64,000 bases of DNA from Neomegalonema perideroedes DSM 15528 (GTDB lineage Bacteria > Pseudomonadota > Alphaproteobacteria > Rhodobacterales > Rhodobacteraceae): the NCBI RefSeq assembly GCF_000374145.1, contig NZ_KB893653.1, forward strand, positions 505,495 through 569,494. The letters are read 5' to 3'. The notes under the pieces are model-generated. The model was not told the origin of the DNA and did not search any database. It saw nothing but the letters and a program-made list of their open reading frames with translations. Shown here in pieces: positions 26,194 through 36,077 of this stretch. Every line of letters starts with the position of its first letter. Positions within the stretch are counted from its first letter, which is position 1. Made by a program: the position numbers and the translations under genes.

Positions 26194-28356
26194 ATGACCA
26201 AGTCCCGGATCGAGCCTCTGCAAGAGGCTATGGCCGAGCCCCCCGTCGAGTCCTCCGCGGAGCCCATCCTCGAAGATGAGTGGACGGAGGACGATTGGGG
26301 CGAAGAGGAGGCCGCGCCGCCCGTCGCCCGCCGCCGCGCCTCCGGGGGGCGGGGGCGCTGGCGCGCTTTCGCCCTTGGAGCCGCGGGCGGCGCCGCGCTG
26401 CTCGCGGGCTTCGCGCTGCTGGGCGGCGGAGAGGGCGGGCGCGACCGCGCGCTGAGTCCCGAGGTCGCGGCCTCCTTCGCGGCGCCTCCGCCTTTTTCTC
26501 AGAACGGCGCCGCCGCGCCCTCCGCCCGCCGTCTGACGGAGGCGCCGCCGCTGCGGCCGCCCGGAGGCGGAGAAGGATGGGAGCCGCTCGTCACCGGCGA
26601 CATTCCTCCGCGCGCCGCCGCGCGCCTTCCGCCGCCTCCGGCCTTCGCGCCGCCGGGAGATTGGGAGCAGGGTTGGGCGCCCATGGAGCTGGCCGAGGAT
26701 TTCGCGCCGCCTCATCTGGCGCCGCCTTTATCCTCCCGATCCGCGTCCTCCGCGCCCGCTCTCGGAGATCTGGAGCCTCAGATCGAGGCGGGGCTGGCGG
26801 AGGAGGCCCCCCCTAACGCCGCCCTCAACGCCGCCGGGCCGCCCGCCGATCCGGGAGCGCCCGAAGCCATGCGTCTGGAGACCGCGCTGCTGGCGCCTCC
26901 GGGCGCGGAGCCCGCGCCGGTCCTCGATCTCGCGGCGCCTCCTCCGCCCGCCGCCGCCCTCGCGCCGGAGCCTGAGCCTTCCGCCGCCCCCGAAGCCGAG
27001 CCGGAGGCCGCGCCGAAGGCCGAATCCGGACCCGTCGATTCGCCGGCGCCGCGGCCCAAGCCTCCGAAGCCCGAACACGCCGCCGCCCCCCTTTCCGCGC
27101 CCTCTCTGGCGCCCCCTCTCGCGCCCTCTCTGGCGTCGGAGCCCGGCGCCGATCCCGACGTCTATTCGCCGCCCTCTCCTCTGCGCGCCGCCTCGGTCGA
27201 AGCCGCGCCTTCTCCGCGCGGCGGAAGAGGCGGATGGAGCTCGCGGCTGAAGCTGGAGGGGGGCCCCGAAATCGCCTTGGCCGCCGCGCCGCCGCCGCCG
27301 CTCCATGATCCGGCGCCTGCGGGCTCCGCGCCGATTCATGATCCCGGCCTTGCGGCTTCGGCGCCGCTCCATGATCCGGAGCCGATCCGCGTCGCCGCGC
27401 GGGAGGCTCCCGAACCGACGGGATCCGAACCGCCGCCGATGATCTCCGCCGCGGTCGAGTTCGGGGGCGGGTTCGGGGAGGAGTTCGGGGCCGAGTTCGG
27501 CCCTGAGATCACTTCGGAGGCCTTCGCGGCCATGGCCCTCGCGCCGGACGCTCTGGAGACGGGCGATCTGCCTCAGGTGCGCCGGGCCCCCATCGACCGC
27601 CCCGACGACGGGCCTTTCTCGGCGCGTTCGGAGACTCCCGCCGCCGCGCCCGCGCCGCGTCGCCGAGCCGCGGAGCCGGCTCTGCCGCCCGACGCGCCGC
27701 GCGCCATGGTGGTTCTGACCGCCCTCGGGCTGCATGAGGCCGTGACTCTGCGGGCCATGCGCGAGACTCCCGACGCCGTGGCTCTGGCCTTCGCCCCCAT
27801 CGGACGCCGGGTCGAGGATCGCGTGGCGAGTCTGGGGGCGGCGGGCCGCGTGGCTCTGGTCGAGGCCCCCATGGAGGCCATGACCCGCAGCTCCACGCCG
27901 GAGGAGATCACCCTCGCGACGGGCGTCGCGGCGGAGGAGAATCAGGCGCGTCTGGCGAAGGTGCTGGCGGTCGCGCCCAAGGCGGCGGGAATCTCGACCT
28001 ATATGGGCGCGCGCTTCACCGCCGATCAGCAGGCTCTGGCGGGCGTCCTGCCGTTTCTGGCGGGGCGCGGGCTCTTCGTGCTGGAGAATCAGCCGACCAA
28101 CCGCAGCCTTCTGCGCGATTCGGCGCGGGGGGCGGGCGTGCGCTACGCCGCCGCTCCGATGGCCCTCGACCGCGAGCGCAGCGCGACCGCCATCCGCACG
28201 GCTCTGGCGCAGCTGGAGCGCCGCGCTCTGGCCGACGGCGAGGCCGTGGGCGTCATGGCGGTCTCCAACGAGGCGCTGGACGCTCTGGCGCTCTGGACCG
28301 AAGGGCTCGCCTCCCGAGGCGTGCGGCTCGCGCCGCTCCGCGAGGCGCTGGAGTGA
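26194..28356 (+). CDS. Divergent polysaccharide deacetylase (DUF610/YibQ type), membrane-anchored
   Basis: The 720-residue protein has an acidic cytoplasmic N-terminus (about 1-50), one membrane helix (AFALGAAGGAALLAGFALLG, about 58-78), a ~430-residue linker of Pro/Ala/Glu low complexity, and a C-terminal domain from about 505. That domain has AMVVLTALGLHEAVTLRAM, ALAFAPIGRR and STYMGARFTADQQALAGVL, and matches the divergent polysaccharide deacetylase family. The family often lacks full metal-site conservation, so activity on peptidoglycan or other glycans is uncertain. It lies just upstream of rppH, an arrangement I recall from Rhodobacterales. The start has no strong ribosome-binding site and is preceded by three 13-bp repeats. 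Confidence 0.82.
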   Translation: MTKSRIEPLQEAMAEPPVESSAEPILEDEWTEDDWGEEEAAPPVARRRASGGRGRWRAFALGAAGGAALLAGFALLGGGEGGRDRALSPEVAASFAAPPPFSQNGAAAPSARRLTEAPPLRPPGGGEGWEPLVTGDIPPRAAARLPPPPAFAPPGDWEQGWAPMELAEDFAPPHLAPPLSSRSASSAPALGDLEPQIEAGLAEEAPPNAALNAAGPPADPGAPEAMRLETALLAPPGAEPAPVLDLAAPPPPAAALAPEPEPSAAPEAEPEAAPKAESGPVDSPAPRPKPPKPEHAAAPLSAPSLAPPLAPSLASEPGADPDVYSPPSPLRAASVEAAPSPRGGRGGWSSRLKLEGGPEIALAAAPPPPLHDPAPAGSAPIHDPGLAASAPLHDPEPIRVAAREAPEPTGSEPPPMISAAVEFGGGFGEEFGAEFGPEITSEAFAAMALAPDALETGDLPQVRRAPIDRPDDGPFSARSETPAAAPAPRRRAAEPALPPDAPRAMVVLTALGLHEAVTLRAMRETPDAVALAFAPIGRRVEDRVASLGAAGRVALVEAPMEAMTRSSTPEEITLATGVAAEENQARLAKVLAVAPKAAGISTYMGARFTADQQALAGVLPFLAGRGLFVLENQPTNRSLLRDSARGAGVRYAAAPMALDRERSATAIRTALAQLERRALADGEAVGVMAVSNEALDALALWTEGLASRGVRLAPLREALE

Positions 28357-28438
28357 CCGGCGGAAAAGGGAGGAAGGACTTGCCTTGCGGGGCGGGAGGG
28401 AGGAGTCTCCGCGCGCAGCCATGAAGGAGCCGCCCGCC

Positions 28439-28933
28439 ATGACCTCCGCCCCGCCGGAACGCGATCTCTCTCTTTACCGCCCCTGCGTCGGACTGGCGCT
28501 GATCAACCGCGAAGGTCTGGTCTTCGCGGGCCGCCGCCTCGACGCCCCCGACGCCTGGCAGATGCCGCAAGGCGGCTTCGACAAAGGCGAGACGGCCCTC
28601 GAATGCGGCTTGCGCGAACTCCGCGAAGAGACCGGCGTGAAGAAATCCCGCGTCGAGCTGCTGGCCTCCACCGAAGACTGGATCTGCTACGACCTGCCGG
28701 ATCATCTCATGGGCAAGGCTTGGGGCGGGAAATGGCGCGGCCAGAAACAGAAATGGCTGGCTCTGCGCTTCCTCGGCGAGGATTCCGAGGTGGACATCAC
28801 GCAAAAGCCGGTCGAGTTCTCGGAATGGCGCTGGATGCGGGCCGAAGCCTTGATCGCCGACATCGTCTCCTTCAAACGCCCGGTCTATGAGGAGGCGCTG
28901 CGCCGCTTCGCGCCCTATCTCAAGCCTTCCTGA
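28439..28933 (+). CDS. rppH: RNA pyrophosphohydrolase
   Basis: The 164-residue Nudix enzyme removes pyrophosphate from 5'-triphosphate RNA and starts mRNA decay. The Nudix box is complete: GGFDKGETALECGLRELREE followed by TGV. YRPCVGLALIN at the start and WRGQKQKWLALRFLG in the middle are typical of RppH. In-frame ATGs also exist at 28385 and 28421. The ATG at 28439 lies nearest the conserved region, with AGGAG about 9 bases before it. It follows the deacetylase gene by 82 bp. Confidence 0.92.
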   Translation: MTSAPPERDLSLYRPCVGLALINREGLVFAGRRLDAPDAWQMPQGGFDKGETALECGLRELREETGVKKSRVELLASTEDWICYDLPDHLMGKAWGGKWRGQKQKWLALRFLGEDSEVDITQKPVEFSEWRWMRAEALIADIVSFKRPVYEEALRRFAPYLKPS

Positions 28934-29141
28934 AGGAGGGTCGGAGCCGAAAGCGGGGCTGCGGCTTGACGCCGCGCGCTCCGCCCGCGAATGTCTTCGA
29001 CGAAAGTCGCAGAAAAGCGGCTTCGCCCCTGTACAACGGGCGAGGCCCGGACATGATCCCCAAGCGGCGGCCTCCCTCGGCGGAGGCGCCTCGGGAGGCG
29101 TGACGGGCTCTGCGCCCGAAGGACCTCAAGAGGAAGCGCCC

Positions 29142-31448
29142 ATGCCAGCCCCCACGCCCGAAACGGATCTCGACGCCCGCGCCTTGGCCTATCATGAGCA
29201 TCCGCGCCCCGGAAAGCTGGCGATCCACGCCACCAAGCCCCTCGCCACTCAGCGCGACCTCTCCATGGCCTATAGTCCCGGCGTGGCGGCGGCCTGCCGG
29301 GCCATCGCGGCCGATCCGCTGACGGCGGCGCGCTACACCGCGCGGGGAAACCTCGTGGCGGTGATCTCCAACGGCACGGCGGTGCTGGGCCTCGGCAACA
29401 TCGGGGCTTTGGCCTCCAAGCCGGTGATGGAGGGCAAGGCGGTCCTCTTCAAGAAATTCGCCGACATCGACGTCTTCGACATCGAGATGAACGCCGATGA
29501 TCCGCAAAAGCTCATCGAGGCGGTGGCGGCGCTGGAGCCCACCTTCGGCGCGATCAACCTTGAGGACATCAAGGCCCCGGAATGCTTTCAGGTCGAGCGC
29601 GAACTGAAGGCCCGGATGAACATTCCCGTCTTCCACGACGATCAGCATGGCACGGCCATCGTGGTGGGCGCCGCCGTGACCAACGCCTTGGAGATCGGCG
29701 GCAAGGCCATCGAGAGCCTGAAGGTGGTCTCGACGGGCGGCGGGGCGGCGGGCATCGCCTGTCTTGAGCTGCTGGTGGCCTTGGGCGTCAAACGCGAGAA
29801 CATCCGGCTCTACGACATCGGCGGGCTGGTCCATCCCGAGCGCGACGACCTCAGCCCGGAGAAAGCCCGCTTCGCCCAGCCCGGCCCCAAGCCCGAACTC
29901 GCCGAGGCGCTGAAGGGCGCGGACGTCTTCCTCGGACTCTCGGCGCCGGGGCTGCTGACGGGCGAGATGGTCAGGGACATGGCGCCTCAGCCGATGATCT
30001 TCGCTCTGGCCAATCCCACGCCGGAGATCATGCCCGACGTCGCCCGCGAGGCCCGGCCTGACGCCATGATCGCCACAGGGCGCTCCGATTTCCCGAACCA
30101 GATCAACAACGTCCTCTGCTTCCCCTTCATCTTCCGGGGCGCCCTCGACGTCGGCGCGCGCGAGATCAACGAAGAAATGAAGATGGCCGCCGTGCGGGCC
30201 ATCGCGGAATTGGCCCGGGCCACCGCCGCCGCCGAACTCGCCAACGCCTATGAAGGCGAGGATCTGCGCTTCGGACCCGAAAACCTCATCCCCAAGCCCT
30301 TCGATCCTCGTCTGCTGGAGGCCGTGGCGCCCGCCGTGGCTCAGGCGGCCATGGATTCGGGCGTCGCCACGCGGCCCATCGAGGATTTCGCCGCCTATCG
30401 CGAGCATCTGGCGCGCTTCGTCTATCGTTCGGGCTTCCTGATGAAGCCGGTCTTCGCGCGGGCGCGGGGTTTGGAGAAGCGCGTGGTCTACGCCGAGGGC
30501 GAACATGAGCGCGTCCTGCGGGCGGTTCAGGCCGCCATCGAGGAGAAGCTGGCGAAGCCGATCCTCGTCGGGCGGCGCAAGGTGGTCGAGGCGCGCTGCG
30601 AGAAATTCGCGCTCAAGATCCGCCCCGACGTGCATTTCGAACTCTGCGATCCCGAGGATGATCCGCGCTATGGCGAATATTGGCGCGGCTATCACGCTCT
30701 GACCGAGCGTCAGGGCGTCTCGCCCGACGCCGCGCGTCAGATCATCCGCACCAACACCACGGCCATCGCGGCGATGATGCTCCAGCGCGGCGAGGCCGAC
30801 GCCCTCGTCTGCGGATTGGCGGGCCATTACCTCTGGCATCTGAAATATCTGGAATCGGTGATCGGACGCCGCGCCAGCGCCTGCCGTCTGGCGTCTCTGA
30901 CGGCGGTGATCACGCCTAAGGCCACGGTCTTCATCACCGACGCCTACGCCGCCTCCGAGCCCTCCGCCGAGGATCTGAGTCAGATCACGCTGATGGCGGC
31001 TCAGGAGATGCGGCGTTTCGGCGTGGAGCCCAAGGCGGCCTTCGTCTGCGGCTCGAATTTCGGCGCCCGCGACACCCCCGGCGCTCTGAAGCTGCGCAAG
31101 ACGGTCCGCCTCCTCGACGAGATCGCGCCGGATTTCGAATATGAAGGCGAAATGCACGTCGACGCGGCCATGGATCCGACGGTGCGTCAGCGGATCTTTC
31201 CGAGCTCGCGCCTGCAGGGACCGGCCAATCTGCTGGTCTTCCCGAATCTCGACGCGGCGCATGCGGCGGTGAATCTGCTGGTCAGCATGGCCGACGGTCT
31301 GAGGGTCGGGCCTTTGCTCATGGGTCTGAACAAGCCCGCCCATATCGTCACGCCGACCACCACGGCGCGGGGCATCCTCAACGTGACGGCGCTCGCCGCC
31401 GTGGACGCCGCCTATCACGACCGCCGCGAGGAGCAGGCGGCGGAGTGA
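29142..31448 (+). CDS. maeB: NADP-type malic enzyme with phosphotransacetylase-like domain
   Basis: The 768-residue protein oxidatively decarboxylates malate to pyruvate. Residues ~1-430 form the malic enzyme part, with the MaeB-type start [19 protein letters not shown], the substrate region [35 protein letters not shown] and the nucleotide fold [17 protein letters not shown]. Residues ~435-768 form the phosphotransacetylase-like domain ([31 protein letters not shown]). In this two-domain class the C-terminal part is regulatory rather than catalytic. The ATG at 29142 has AGAGGAA upstream and fits the family start; an earlier in-frame ATG overlaps rppH. Confidence 0.95.
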   Translation: MPAPTPETDLDARALAYHEHPRPGKLAIHATKPLATQRDLSMAYSPGVAAACRAIAADPLTAARYTARGNLVAVISNGTAVLGLGNIGALASKPVMEGKAVLFKKFADIDVFDIEMNADDPQKLIEAVAALEPTFGAINLEDIKAPECFQVERELKARMNIPVFHDDQHGTAIVVGAAVTNALEIGGKAIESLKVVSTGGGAAGIACLELLVALGVKRENIRLYDIGGLVHPERDDLSPEKARFAQPGPKPELAEALKGADVFLGLSAPGLLTGEMVRDMAPQPMIFALANPTPEIMPDVAREARPDAMIATGRSDFPNQINNVLCFPFIFRGALDVGAREINEEMKMAAVRAIAELARATAAAELANAYEGEDLRFGPENLIPKPFDPRLLEAVAPAVAQAAMDSGVATRPIEDFAAYREHLARFVYRSGFLMKPVFARARGLEKRVVYAEGEHERVLRAVQAAIEEKLAKPILVGRRKVVEARCEKFALKIRPDVHFELCDPEDDPRYGEYWRGYHALTERQGVSPDAARQIIRTNTTAIAAMMLQRGEADALVCGLAGHYLWHLKYLESVIGRRASACRLASLTAVITPKATVFITDAYAASEPSAEDLSQITLMAAQEMRRFGVEPKAAFVCGSNFGARDTPGALKLRKTVRLLDEIAPDFEYEGEMHVDAAMDPTVRQRIFPSSRLQGPANLLVFPNLDAAHAAVNLLVSMADGLRVGPLLMGLNKPAHIVTPTTTARGILNVTALAAVDAAYHDRREEQAAE

Positions 31449-31491
31449 AGCTTTGGAGGCGGGGGAGGGCGGAGCCTCCCCCGTCCCGTTT

Positions 31492-31893
31492 TTAGGGGTG
31501 AGGCTCGGCCTCGCCATGGGCCTTGAGCCAAGCCTCAAGCTGAGCGATCTCGGCCTCCTGCGCCTTGATCACCTCTTCGGCGAGGGCGCGCAGCTCGGGA
31601 TCCTTCCCATATGTCAGCAGCGTGCGGGCCATCTCCACGGCGGCCTGATGATGCGGGATCATCTGCGCGGCGAAATCGGCGTCGGCGTCGCCGAGCGAGG
31701 GCGTCCCGTGCATGTCCGCCATCATCTTCGTCATGGCCGCGCCATATTCCGCGAAGGCGGCTTCGGCGGGCGAGGCTTCGGCCGCCGCAGGGGCGGCGGC
31801 GTGGGCGCCATGGGCGGAATGATCCTGAGCCGAGGCCGGGGCGGCGCTCAGGCTCAGGCCGAGCAGCAGGGCGGGGAGAAGGGCGCGGGACAT
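31492..31893 (-). CDS. Secreted DUF305 protein, possibly metal-binding
   Basis: This 133-residue protein has a signal peptide ([21 protein letters not shown]) and a mature His-rich start ([16 protein letters not shown]). The DUF305 core has [30 protein letters not shown] and [23 protein letters not shown]305 is a ferritin-like four-helix domain often found with copper handling; the HH in MIPHHQAA and the Met-rich helix fit metal binding, but the role is not shown. AAGGAGG four bases before the ATG decides the start at 31893. It follows rsmA by 20 bp on the same strand and may be the last gene of that operon. Confidence 0.85.
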   Translation of the reverse strand: MSRALLPALLLGLSLSAAPASAQDHSAHGAHAAAPAAAEASPAEAAFAEYGAAMTKMMADMHGTPSLGDADADFAAQMIPHHQAAVEMARTLLTYGKDPELRALAEEVIKAQEAEIAQLEAWLKAHGEAEPHP

Positions 31894-31913
31894 GGGGCCT
31901 CCTTGGGGCTGAT

Positions 31914-32795
31914 TCAGGCGCGTGTGGCGGCGAAGGCGCGGGCGAGGGCGCAGAACTCCTCGACGCTGAGGGTCTCCGCCCGGCGCTGAGGATCGATCCC
32001 GACCGCCTCCAGCAGAGGCGCGGGCTCCACGCCGAGAGATTTCAGGCTCTGACGCAGCATCTTGCGGCGCTGGCCGAAGGCGGCGGCGGTCACGCGCTCC
32101 AGCGCGGAGAGATCCGCCTCCGCGAGGGGCTTTTCGCGCGGCCGGATCCGCACCACCGAGCTGGTGACCTTCGGCGGCGGAAAAAAGGCGTGAGGCGAGA
32201 TGTCGAAGACGATCTCGGCCTCCGTCCGCCAGCCCGCGAGAACTCCGAGCCGCCCATAGCCGGAATCTCCCGGCCCGGCGACGATGCGCTCGGCGACCTC
32301 CTTCTGGAACATCAGCGTGAGCGAGGACCAGAAAGGCGGCCATTGCGGCGCCGTCAGCCAGCGCACGAGCAATTCCGTGCCGATGTTATAGGGCAGATTG
32401 GCCACGATCTTCACGGGCGCCGTCAGATAGGGCGCCGGATCGAATTTCAGCGCGTCGCCGTCCACGACCTCCAGACGCCCCGGCGCGGCGGCCTGAATCT
32501 CCGCGAGGGCGGGCAAAGCGCGTTCGTCGCGCTCCACGGCCACCACCTTGCGCGCGCCCGCCAGCAGCAGAGCCCGCGTCAGGCCGCCGGGGCCGGGGCC
32601 GATCTCCAGCACGTCGCAGCCGGTCAGATCTCCCGCCGCCCGCGCGACGCGTCCGGTGAGGTTCAGGTCGAAGAGGAAATTCTGCCCCAAAGCCTTCTTC
32701 GCCGCCAGTTCATGGCGTCCGACCACCTCGCGGAGCGGCGGCAGAGCATGCAGGGCCTCGGCGTGGGCGGCGAAGTCGGGGGTCTCGGTCACCAT
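31914..32795 (-). CDS. rsmA: 16S rRNA dimethyladenosine transferase
   Basis: The 293-residue enzyme (KsgA) dimethylates A1518 and A1519 of 16S rRNA late in 30S assembly. The family opening [18 protein letters not shown] is intact. The SAM site is [16 protein letters not shown] and the catalytic motif is [17 protein letters not shown]. The C-terminal domain with [15 protein letters not shown] is complete. The ATG at 32795 overlaps the end of the upstream kinase gene by 7 bp (ATGGTGA), which indicates coupled translation. Confidence 0.96.
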   Translation of the reverse strand: MVTETPDFAAHAEALHALPPLREVVGRHELAAKKALGQNFLFDLNLTGRVARAAGDLTGCDVLEIGPGPGGLTRALLLAGARKVVAVERDERALPALAEIQAAAPGRLEVVDGDALKFDPAPYLTAPVKIVANLPYNIGTELLVRWLTAPQWPPFWSSLTLMFQKEVAERIVAGPGDSGYGRLGVLAGWRTEAEIVFDISPHAFFPPPKVTSSVVRIRPREKPLAEADLSALERVTAAAFGQRRKMLRQSLKSLGVEPAPLLEAVGIDPQRRAETLSVEEFCALARAFAATRA

Positions 32796-33685
32796 TCCTC
32801 CAGAGCGTCCACGGCGGCCTTGCCGCGCCGGGCCATGATGAGCGCGCCCTCCAGAGCGTCGGCCTTGGGCTCGACGACGCGGGCGAGCAGCGCCTCCGGC
32901 AGCATGGGCTTCAGGCGCCGCGCGATGGAGCCGTGCAGGACCACGCTCGGCGCGCCCCAGTCCAGAGCGATCCGCGTCAGCCGCGCGCATTCCTCCACCG
33001 AACGCGCCACCACGCCGCGGGCGGGAGCGTCGCCCTCCTCGGCGAGATCGAAGATGAGCCGCGCGTAGCGGCCGAATTCGCCGGGCGTGGCGGTGGCGGC
33101 CCAGAATCCCATGTCGCGGGGATCGCCGCCGAAATCCTTCAGCAGGGCCTCCGCCAGACGGCCGCCCTCGACGTCGCCGTCGGCGGCGCGCATGGTCAGA
33201 TGCACGGCGCGGCGGCCCATGTCGGCGCCTGATCCGAAATCGTCGCAGGCGAAGCCCCAGCCGCCCGCCTCGCGATAGCGGCCCCGCGCGAAGACGCCGC
33301 CCACGCAGCCCGTGCCGAAGATCACCAGCCCGCCCTCTTCGCCGCCATGGGCGCCGAGACAGGCGGCGTGTCCGTCGGTGCCGAGCACCGTGCGGGCGAA
33401 GGGCAGGCCCCGCGCCCGGAGCCGCTCGCGGGCGCCGCGCATGGGCGCCCCTGAAAGCCCGAGCCCCGCCGCCACGTCGCGGATCGCCTCGGGCGGCAGG
33501 CCTGCGCGCTCGACGCAGAGCCGCGCCGCCTCCAGAATCGAGGCGTGGGAGGCGGAGCCGTCTCCGGTGGCGATGGCGCCCATGCCCGCCTCGGCTTCGG
33601 AGAGCTTGCGGCCCGCGGAATCCGTGAGCCGCGCCCGGCTGCCCGTGCCGCCGCCGTCGAGGCCGAAATAGAGCGTTTCGCCCAT
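32789..33685 (-). CDS. BadF/BcrA-type ASKHA kinase, probable glucosamine or N-acetylglucosamine kinase
   Basis: The 298-residue protein has the ASKHA ATPase fold. The phosphate-1 loop is [15 protein letters not shown] near the start, the phosphate-2 region is [15 protein letters not shown], and [16 protein letters not shown] follows. This is the pattern of bacterial N-acetylglucosamine/glucosamine kinases such as GspK. It would phosphorylate an amino sugar from cell-wall recycling or chitin. The substrate is inferred from family resemblance. It overlaps rsmA, so the two are translated together despite unrelated roles. Confidence 0.82.
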   Translation of the reverse strand: MGETLYFGLDGGGTGSRARLTDSAGRKLSEAEAGMGAIATGDGSASHASILEAARLCVERAGLPPEAIRDVAAGLGLSGAPMRGARERLRARGLPFARTVLGTDGHAACLGAHGGEEGGLVIFGTGCVGGVFARGRYREAGGWGFACDDFGSGADMGRRAVHLTMRAADGDVEGGRLAEALLKDFGGDPRDMGFWAATATPGEFGRYARLIFDLAEEGDAPARGVVARSVEECARLTRIALDWGAPSVVLHGSIARRLKPMLPEALLARVVEPKADALEGALIMARRGKAAVDALEEW

Positions 33686-33778
33686 GGTGGTGTCTCTCCC
33701 GAAAAGTCTTTTCGCGCAGGAGTAACCGGGCGCGGGGCGGCGTCAAGCGGATTCAAAGCGCTCTGAGGCTCTCCGGCG

Positions 33779-33805
33779 CCTCAGGCCGGGGGCCTCAGGC
33801 CGGGG
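33779..33805 (-). repeat. 14-bp tandem duplication at the histidine kinase stop
   Basis: On the plus strand CCTCAGGCCGGGGG (33779-33792) is followed at once by CCTCAGGCCGGGG (33793-33805). The kinase stop codon (33795-33797) lies in the second copy, and the first copy repeats it downstream in a different phase. Confidence 0.75.
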
Positions 33806-35267
33806 CCTGCGGGGCGGGCAGCGCGACGACCACCCGCGCGCCCGGCCCGGCGTCCTCGATGCGCGAGGAGCCGCCATGCGACTCGGCCACCGCCCGCACG
33901 AAGGCCAGTCCGAGCCCCACGCCCTCCTCGGCGCGGCTCGGGTCCAGCCGCGAGAAGCGCGAGAACACCGCCTCGCGTTTGTCGGGCGGCACGCCGGGGC
34001 CGCGGTCGGAGACCGAGATCTCGGCGCGGTCGCCGCGCCGGGCCAGCTTGAGCGTCACCTCAGGCGCCCGCCCGGAGCTCTCCGGGGGGCGGCCGTAATG
34101 CAGGGCGTTCTCGATGAGGTTGGCGACGGCCTGTCCGATCAGCGCCCGCTCGCCCCGCACCCGCAGATCCGGCGCGATGTCGAGCTTCAGAGCGAATCCG
34201 GCCTCCTCCAAGACGGGCTCGTAAAGCTCGGCGGCGTCGGCGACGGCCTGGCTCAGGTCGATTTCAGGATGCTCGGCGCTGACGCCGCGCTGAGTCTTCA
34301 GCCGCGCGATGGAGAGGATCGCCCGGAAGACCGCCAGAAGCCGGTCGGCCTCCTGCACGCATTCCTCCAGAGCGGCGCGCAGATCCGGCTCGGCGGCGGA
34401 AGGCGCCTGCAAGGCCCTTTCGGCTCGCGCCCTGAGCCGCGTCAGAGGGGTGCGCAGATCATGGGCCACGTCGTCGGTGACCTCGCGCATGGCCTCCACC
34501 AGCCGCTCGATGCGGTCGAGCATCTGATTCAGCGTGATGGTGAGGCGCTCCAGCTCGTCGTCATAGCCGACCAGCGGCAGACGGCGCTTGAGGTCGCCGG
34601 TCATGATGTCCTGAGCGGCGCGGCGGGCGCGCTCGACGCGGCGCATCATGCGCTGAGCCGCGACGGCGCCCCCCACCAGCCCGAGGGCCGTGGTCACGCC
34701 GAGGCCGCTCAGCATCATGCGGAAGAGGGTGTCCTTCACGCGCCGGTGCTGATTGCGGTCGCGCCCCACCACCAGAGCCAGAGAGGAATCCAGCGGCGTG
34801 TAGAGCGCGATCACCTGACGGACGTGCGGGCCCCCGGCGCCGGAGGACTCCGAGGGCGGCAGCAGCGCGCGAATCCAGCCGTAATCATTGGGCTGGCCAT
34901 ATTGCAGAAGATCGGTCTTGAAGGCGCCGTCCGCCAGCTTGCGGGCGGGGGCTCCGTCCGCGGCGGGGCGGTAGAGCTGATAGATGGCCTCCTCGCGGGC
35001 TTCGTCGCGGGCGTGCATGATGGGCAGGATCTCCGCCAGAGCGAGGCTGAGGTTCTGCTCTCCGGCGGCTTCTCCGGCGGCGGTCTTATAGCGCCGGGCG
35101 AGGGCGTCGGATTCGGCGCTGATGGCCGCGCGCATCTCCTTCTCCAGCAGCTGGTCGGCGGCGGCGTAGGAGAAGATGAAGACGAGCGAAATCACGCTCA
35201 CCACCATGGCCGTATAGCCGAGGGCGAGCCGGAAGACGTAGGAATCGAGGAATTTAAGCCTCGCCAT
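33795..35267 (-). CDS. Two-component sensor histidine kinase
   Basis: The 490-residue inner-membrane kinase has a first membrane helix near residues 14-36 (LGYTAMVVSVISLVFIFSYA), a ~150-residue periplasmic sensor, a second helix near 188-210 and a HAMP domain. The phosphoacceptor His lies in DVAHDLRTPLTRLRARAERA. The ATP site has NLIENALHYGRPPESSG, VSDRGPGVPPD and GVGLGLAFVRAV. It should phosphorylate the regulator encoded just upstream, whose gene overlaps it by 14 bp. The sensed signal is unknown; the DegP-like protease gene upstream hints at envelope stress. Confidence 0.92.
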   Translation of the reverse strand: MARLKFLDSYVFRLALGYTAMVVSVISLVFIFSYAAADQLLEKEMRAAISAESDALARRYKTAAGEAAGEQNLSLALAEILPIMHARDEAREEAIYQLYRPAADGAPARKLADGAFKTDLLQYGQPNDYGWIRALLPPSESSGAGGPHVRQVIALYTPLDSSLALVVGRDRNQHRRVKDTLFRMMLSGLGVTTALGLVGGAVAAQRMMRRVERARRAAQDIMTGDLKRRLPLVGYDDELERLTITLNQMLDRIERLVEAMREVTDDVAHDLRTPLTRLRARAERALQAPSAAEPDLRAALEECVQEADRLLAVFRAILSIARLKTQRGVSAEHPEIDLSQAVADAAELYEPVLEEAGFALKLDIAPDLRVRGERALIGQAVANLIENALHYGRPPESSGRAPEVTLKLARRGDRAEISVSDRGPGVPPDKREAVFSRFSRLDPSRAEEGVGLGLAFVRAVAESHGGSSRIEDAGPGARVVVALPAPQAPA

Positions 35268-35937
35268 CGGCGGTCAGCATATAGCCCGCGCCGCGCACGG
35301 TCTTCAGAAGCTGCGGCTCGAAGCCCTTGTCGATCTTGGAGCGCAGCCGCGAAATATGCACGTCGATGACGTTGGTCTGAGGATCGAAGTGATAATCCCA
35401 GACGCTTTCGAGCAGCATGCTGCGGGTGACGACCTGGCCCGAATGCCGGAGCAGCTCCTCCAGCAGCTTGAACTCGCGGGGCTGGAGGTCGATTTTGACC
35501 CCCGCGCGGACGACGCTGCGCGCGAGGAGATCCATCTCCAGATCGGCCAGACGCAGTCTGGTGACCGCCGCTTCGGGCGTCCGCCGCCGCGCCAGACCCT
35601 CGACGCGGGCCAGAAGCTCGGGGAAGGCGTAGGGTTTGACGAGATAATCCTCCGCGCCCGCCCGCAGCCCCTCCACGCGGTGATCCACCTGATCCAGCGC
35701 CGTCAGGAAGAGGGCGGGCGTGTCGCAGCCCATGGCCCGCAGCCGCTTGAGCATCTCCAGCCCGTCGAGCCCCGGCATCATGCGGTCCACGATCAGGGCG
35801 TCGTATTGGCCCTTGGAGGCGCGTTCCAGACCGTCGATTCCATCTTTGGCCCAATCGGCTTCATGGGCGCGTTCGCGCAGGCCGCCGACCAGATGCTCGG
35901 CGGCGCGGGCGTCGTCCTCGATGACCAGAATGCGCAT
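35254..35937 (-). CDS. OmpR-family response regulator
   Basis: The 227-residue regulator has a receiver domain with the acidic pocket (VIEDDARAAEHLV) and phosphoacceptor D51 in VDRMMPGLDGL. A C-terminal winged-helix follows, with LQPREFKLLEELLRHSGQVV and HISRLRSKIDKGFEPQLLKT plus VRGAGYML. It is complete and overlaps the sensor gene by 14 bp. The protease gene ends 140 bp upstream on the same strand, so the three genes may form one transcription unit. Confidence 0.93.
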   Translation of the reverse strand: MRILVIEDDARAAEHLVGGLRERAHEADWAKDGIDGLERASKGQYDALIVDRMMPGLDGLEMLKRLRAMGCDTPALFLTALDQVDHRVEGLRAGAEDYLVKPYAFPELLARVEGLARRRTPEAAVTRLRLADLEMDLLARSVVRAGVKIDLQPREFKLLEELLRHSGQVVTRSMLLESVWDYHFDPQTNVIDVHISRLRSKIDKGFEPQLLKTVRGAGYMLTADGEA

Positions 35938-36077
35938 GACGGGGCGGGTCTCCTTTGCGAAGCCCGCGCGCTTCTCCCGGAGGATTCGGGCGGAGGCTGC
36001 GGGATCTCTCCGCCCGAGATAAGCCTCCGGGGGCGCAAGCTCAAGGCCGCGCCCCCCAAGAGCCTCGCCGGCGCCGC

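Noticed and set aside
28920-31538. An 872-codon minus-strand open frame opposite maeB
   Set aside because: Its composition is that of a GC-skew shadow. The plus-strand malic enzyme has complete motifs and a ribosome-binding site.
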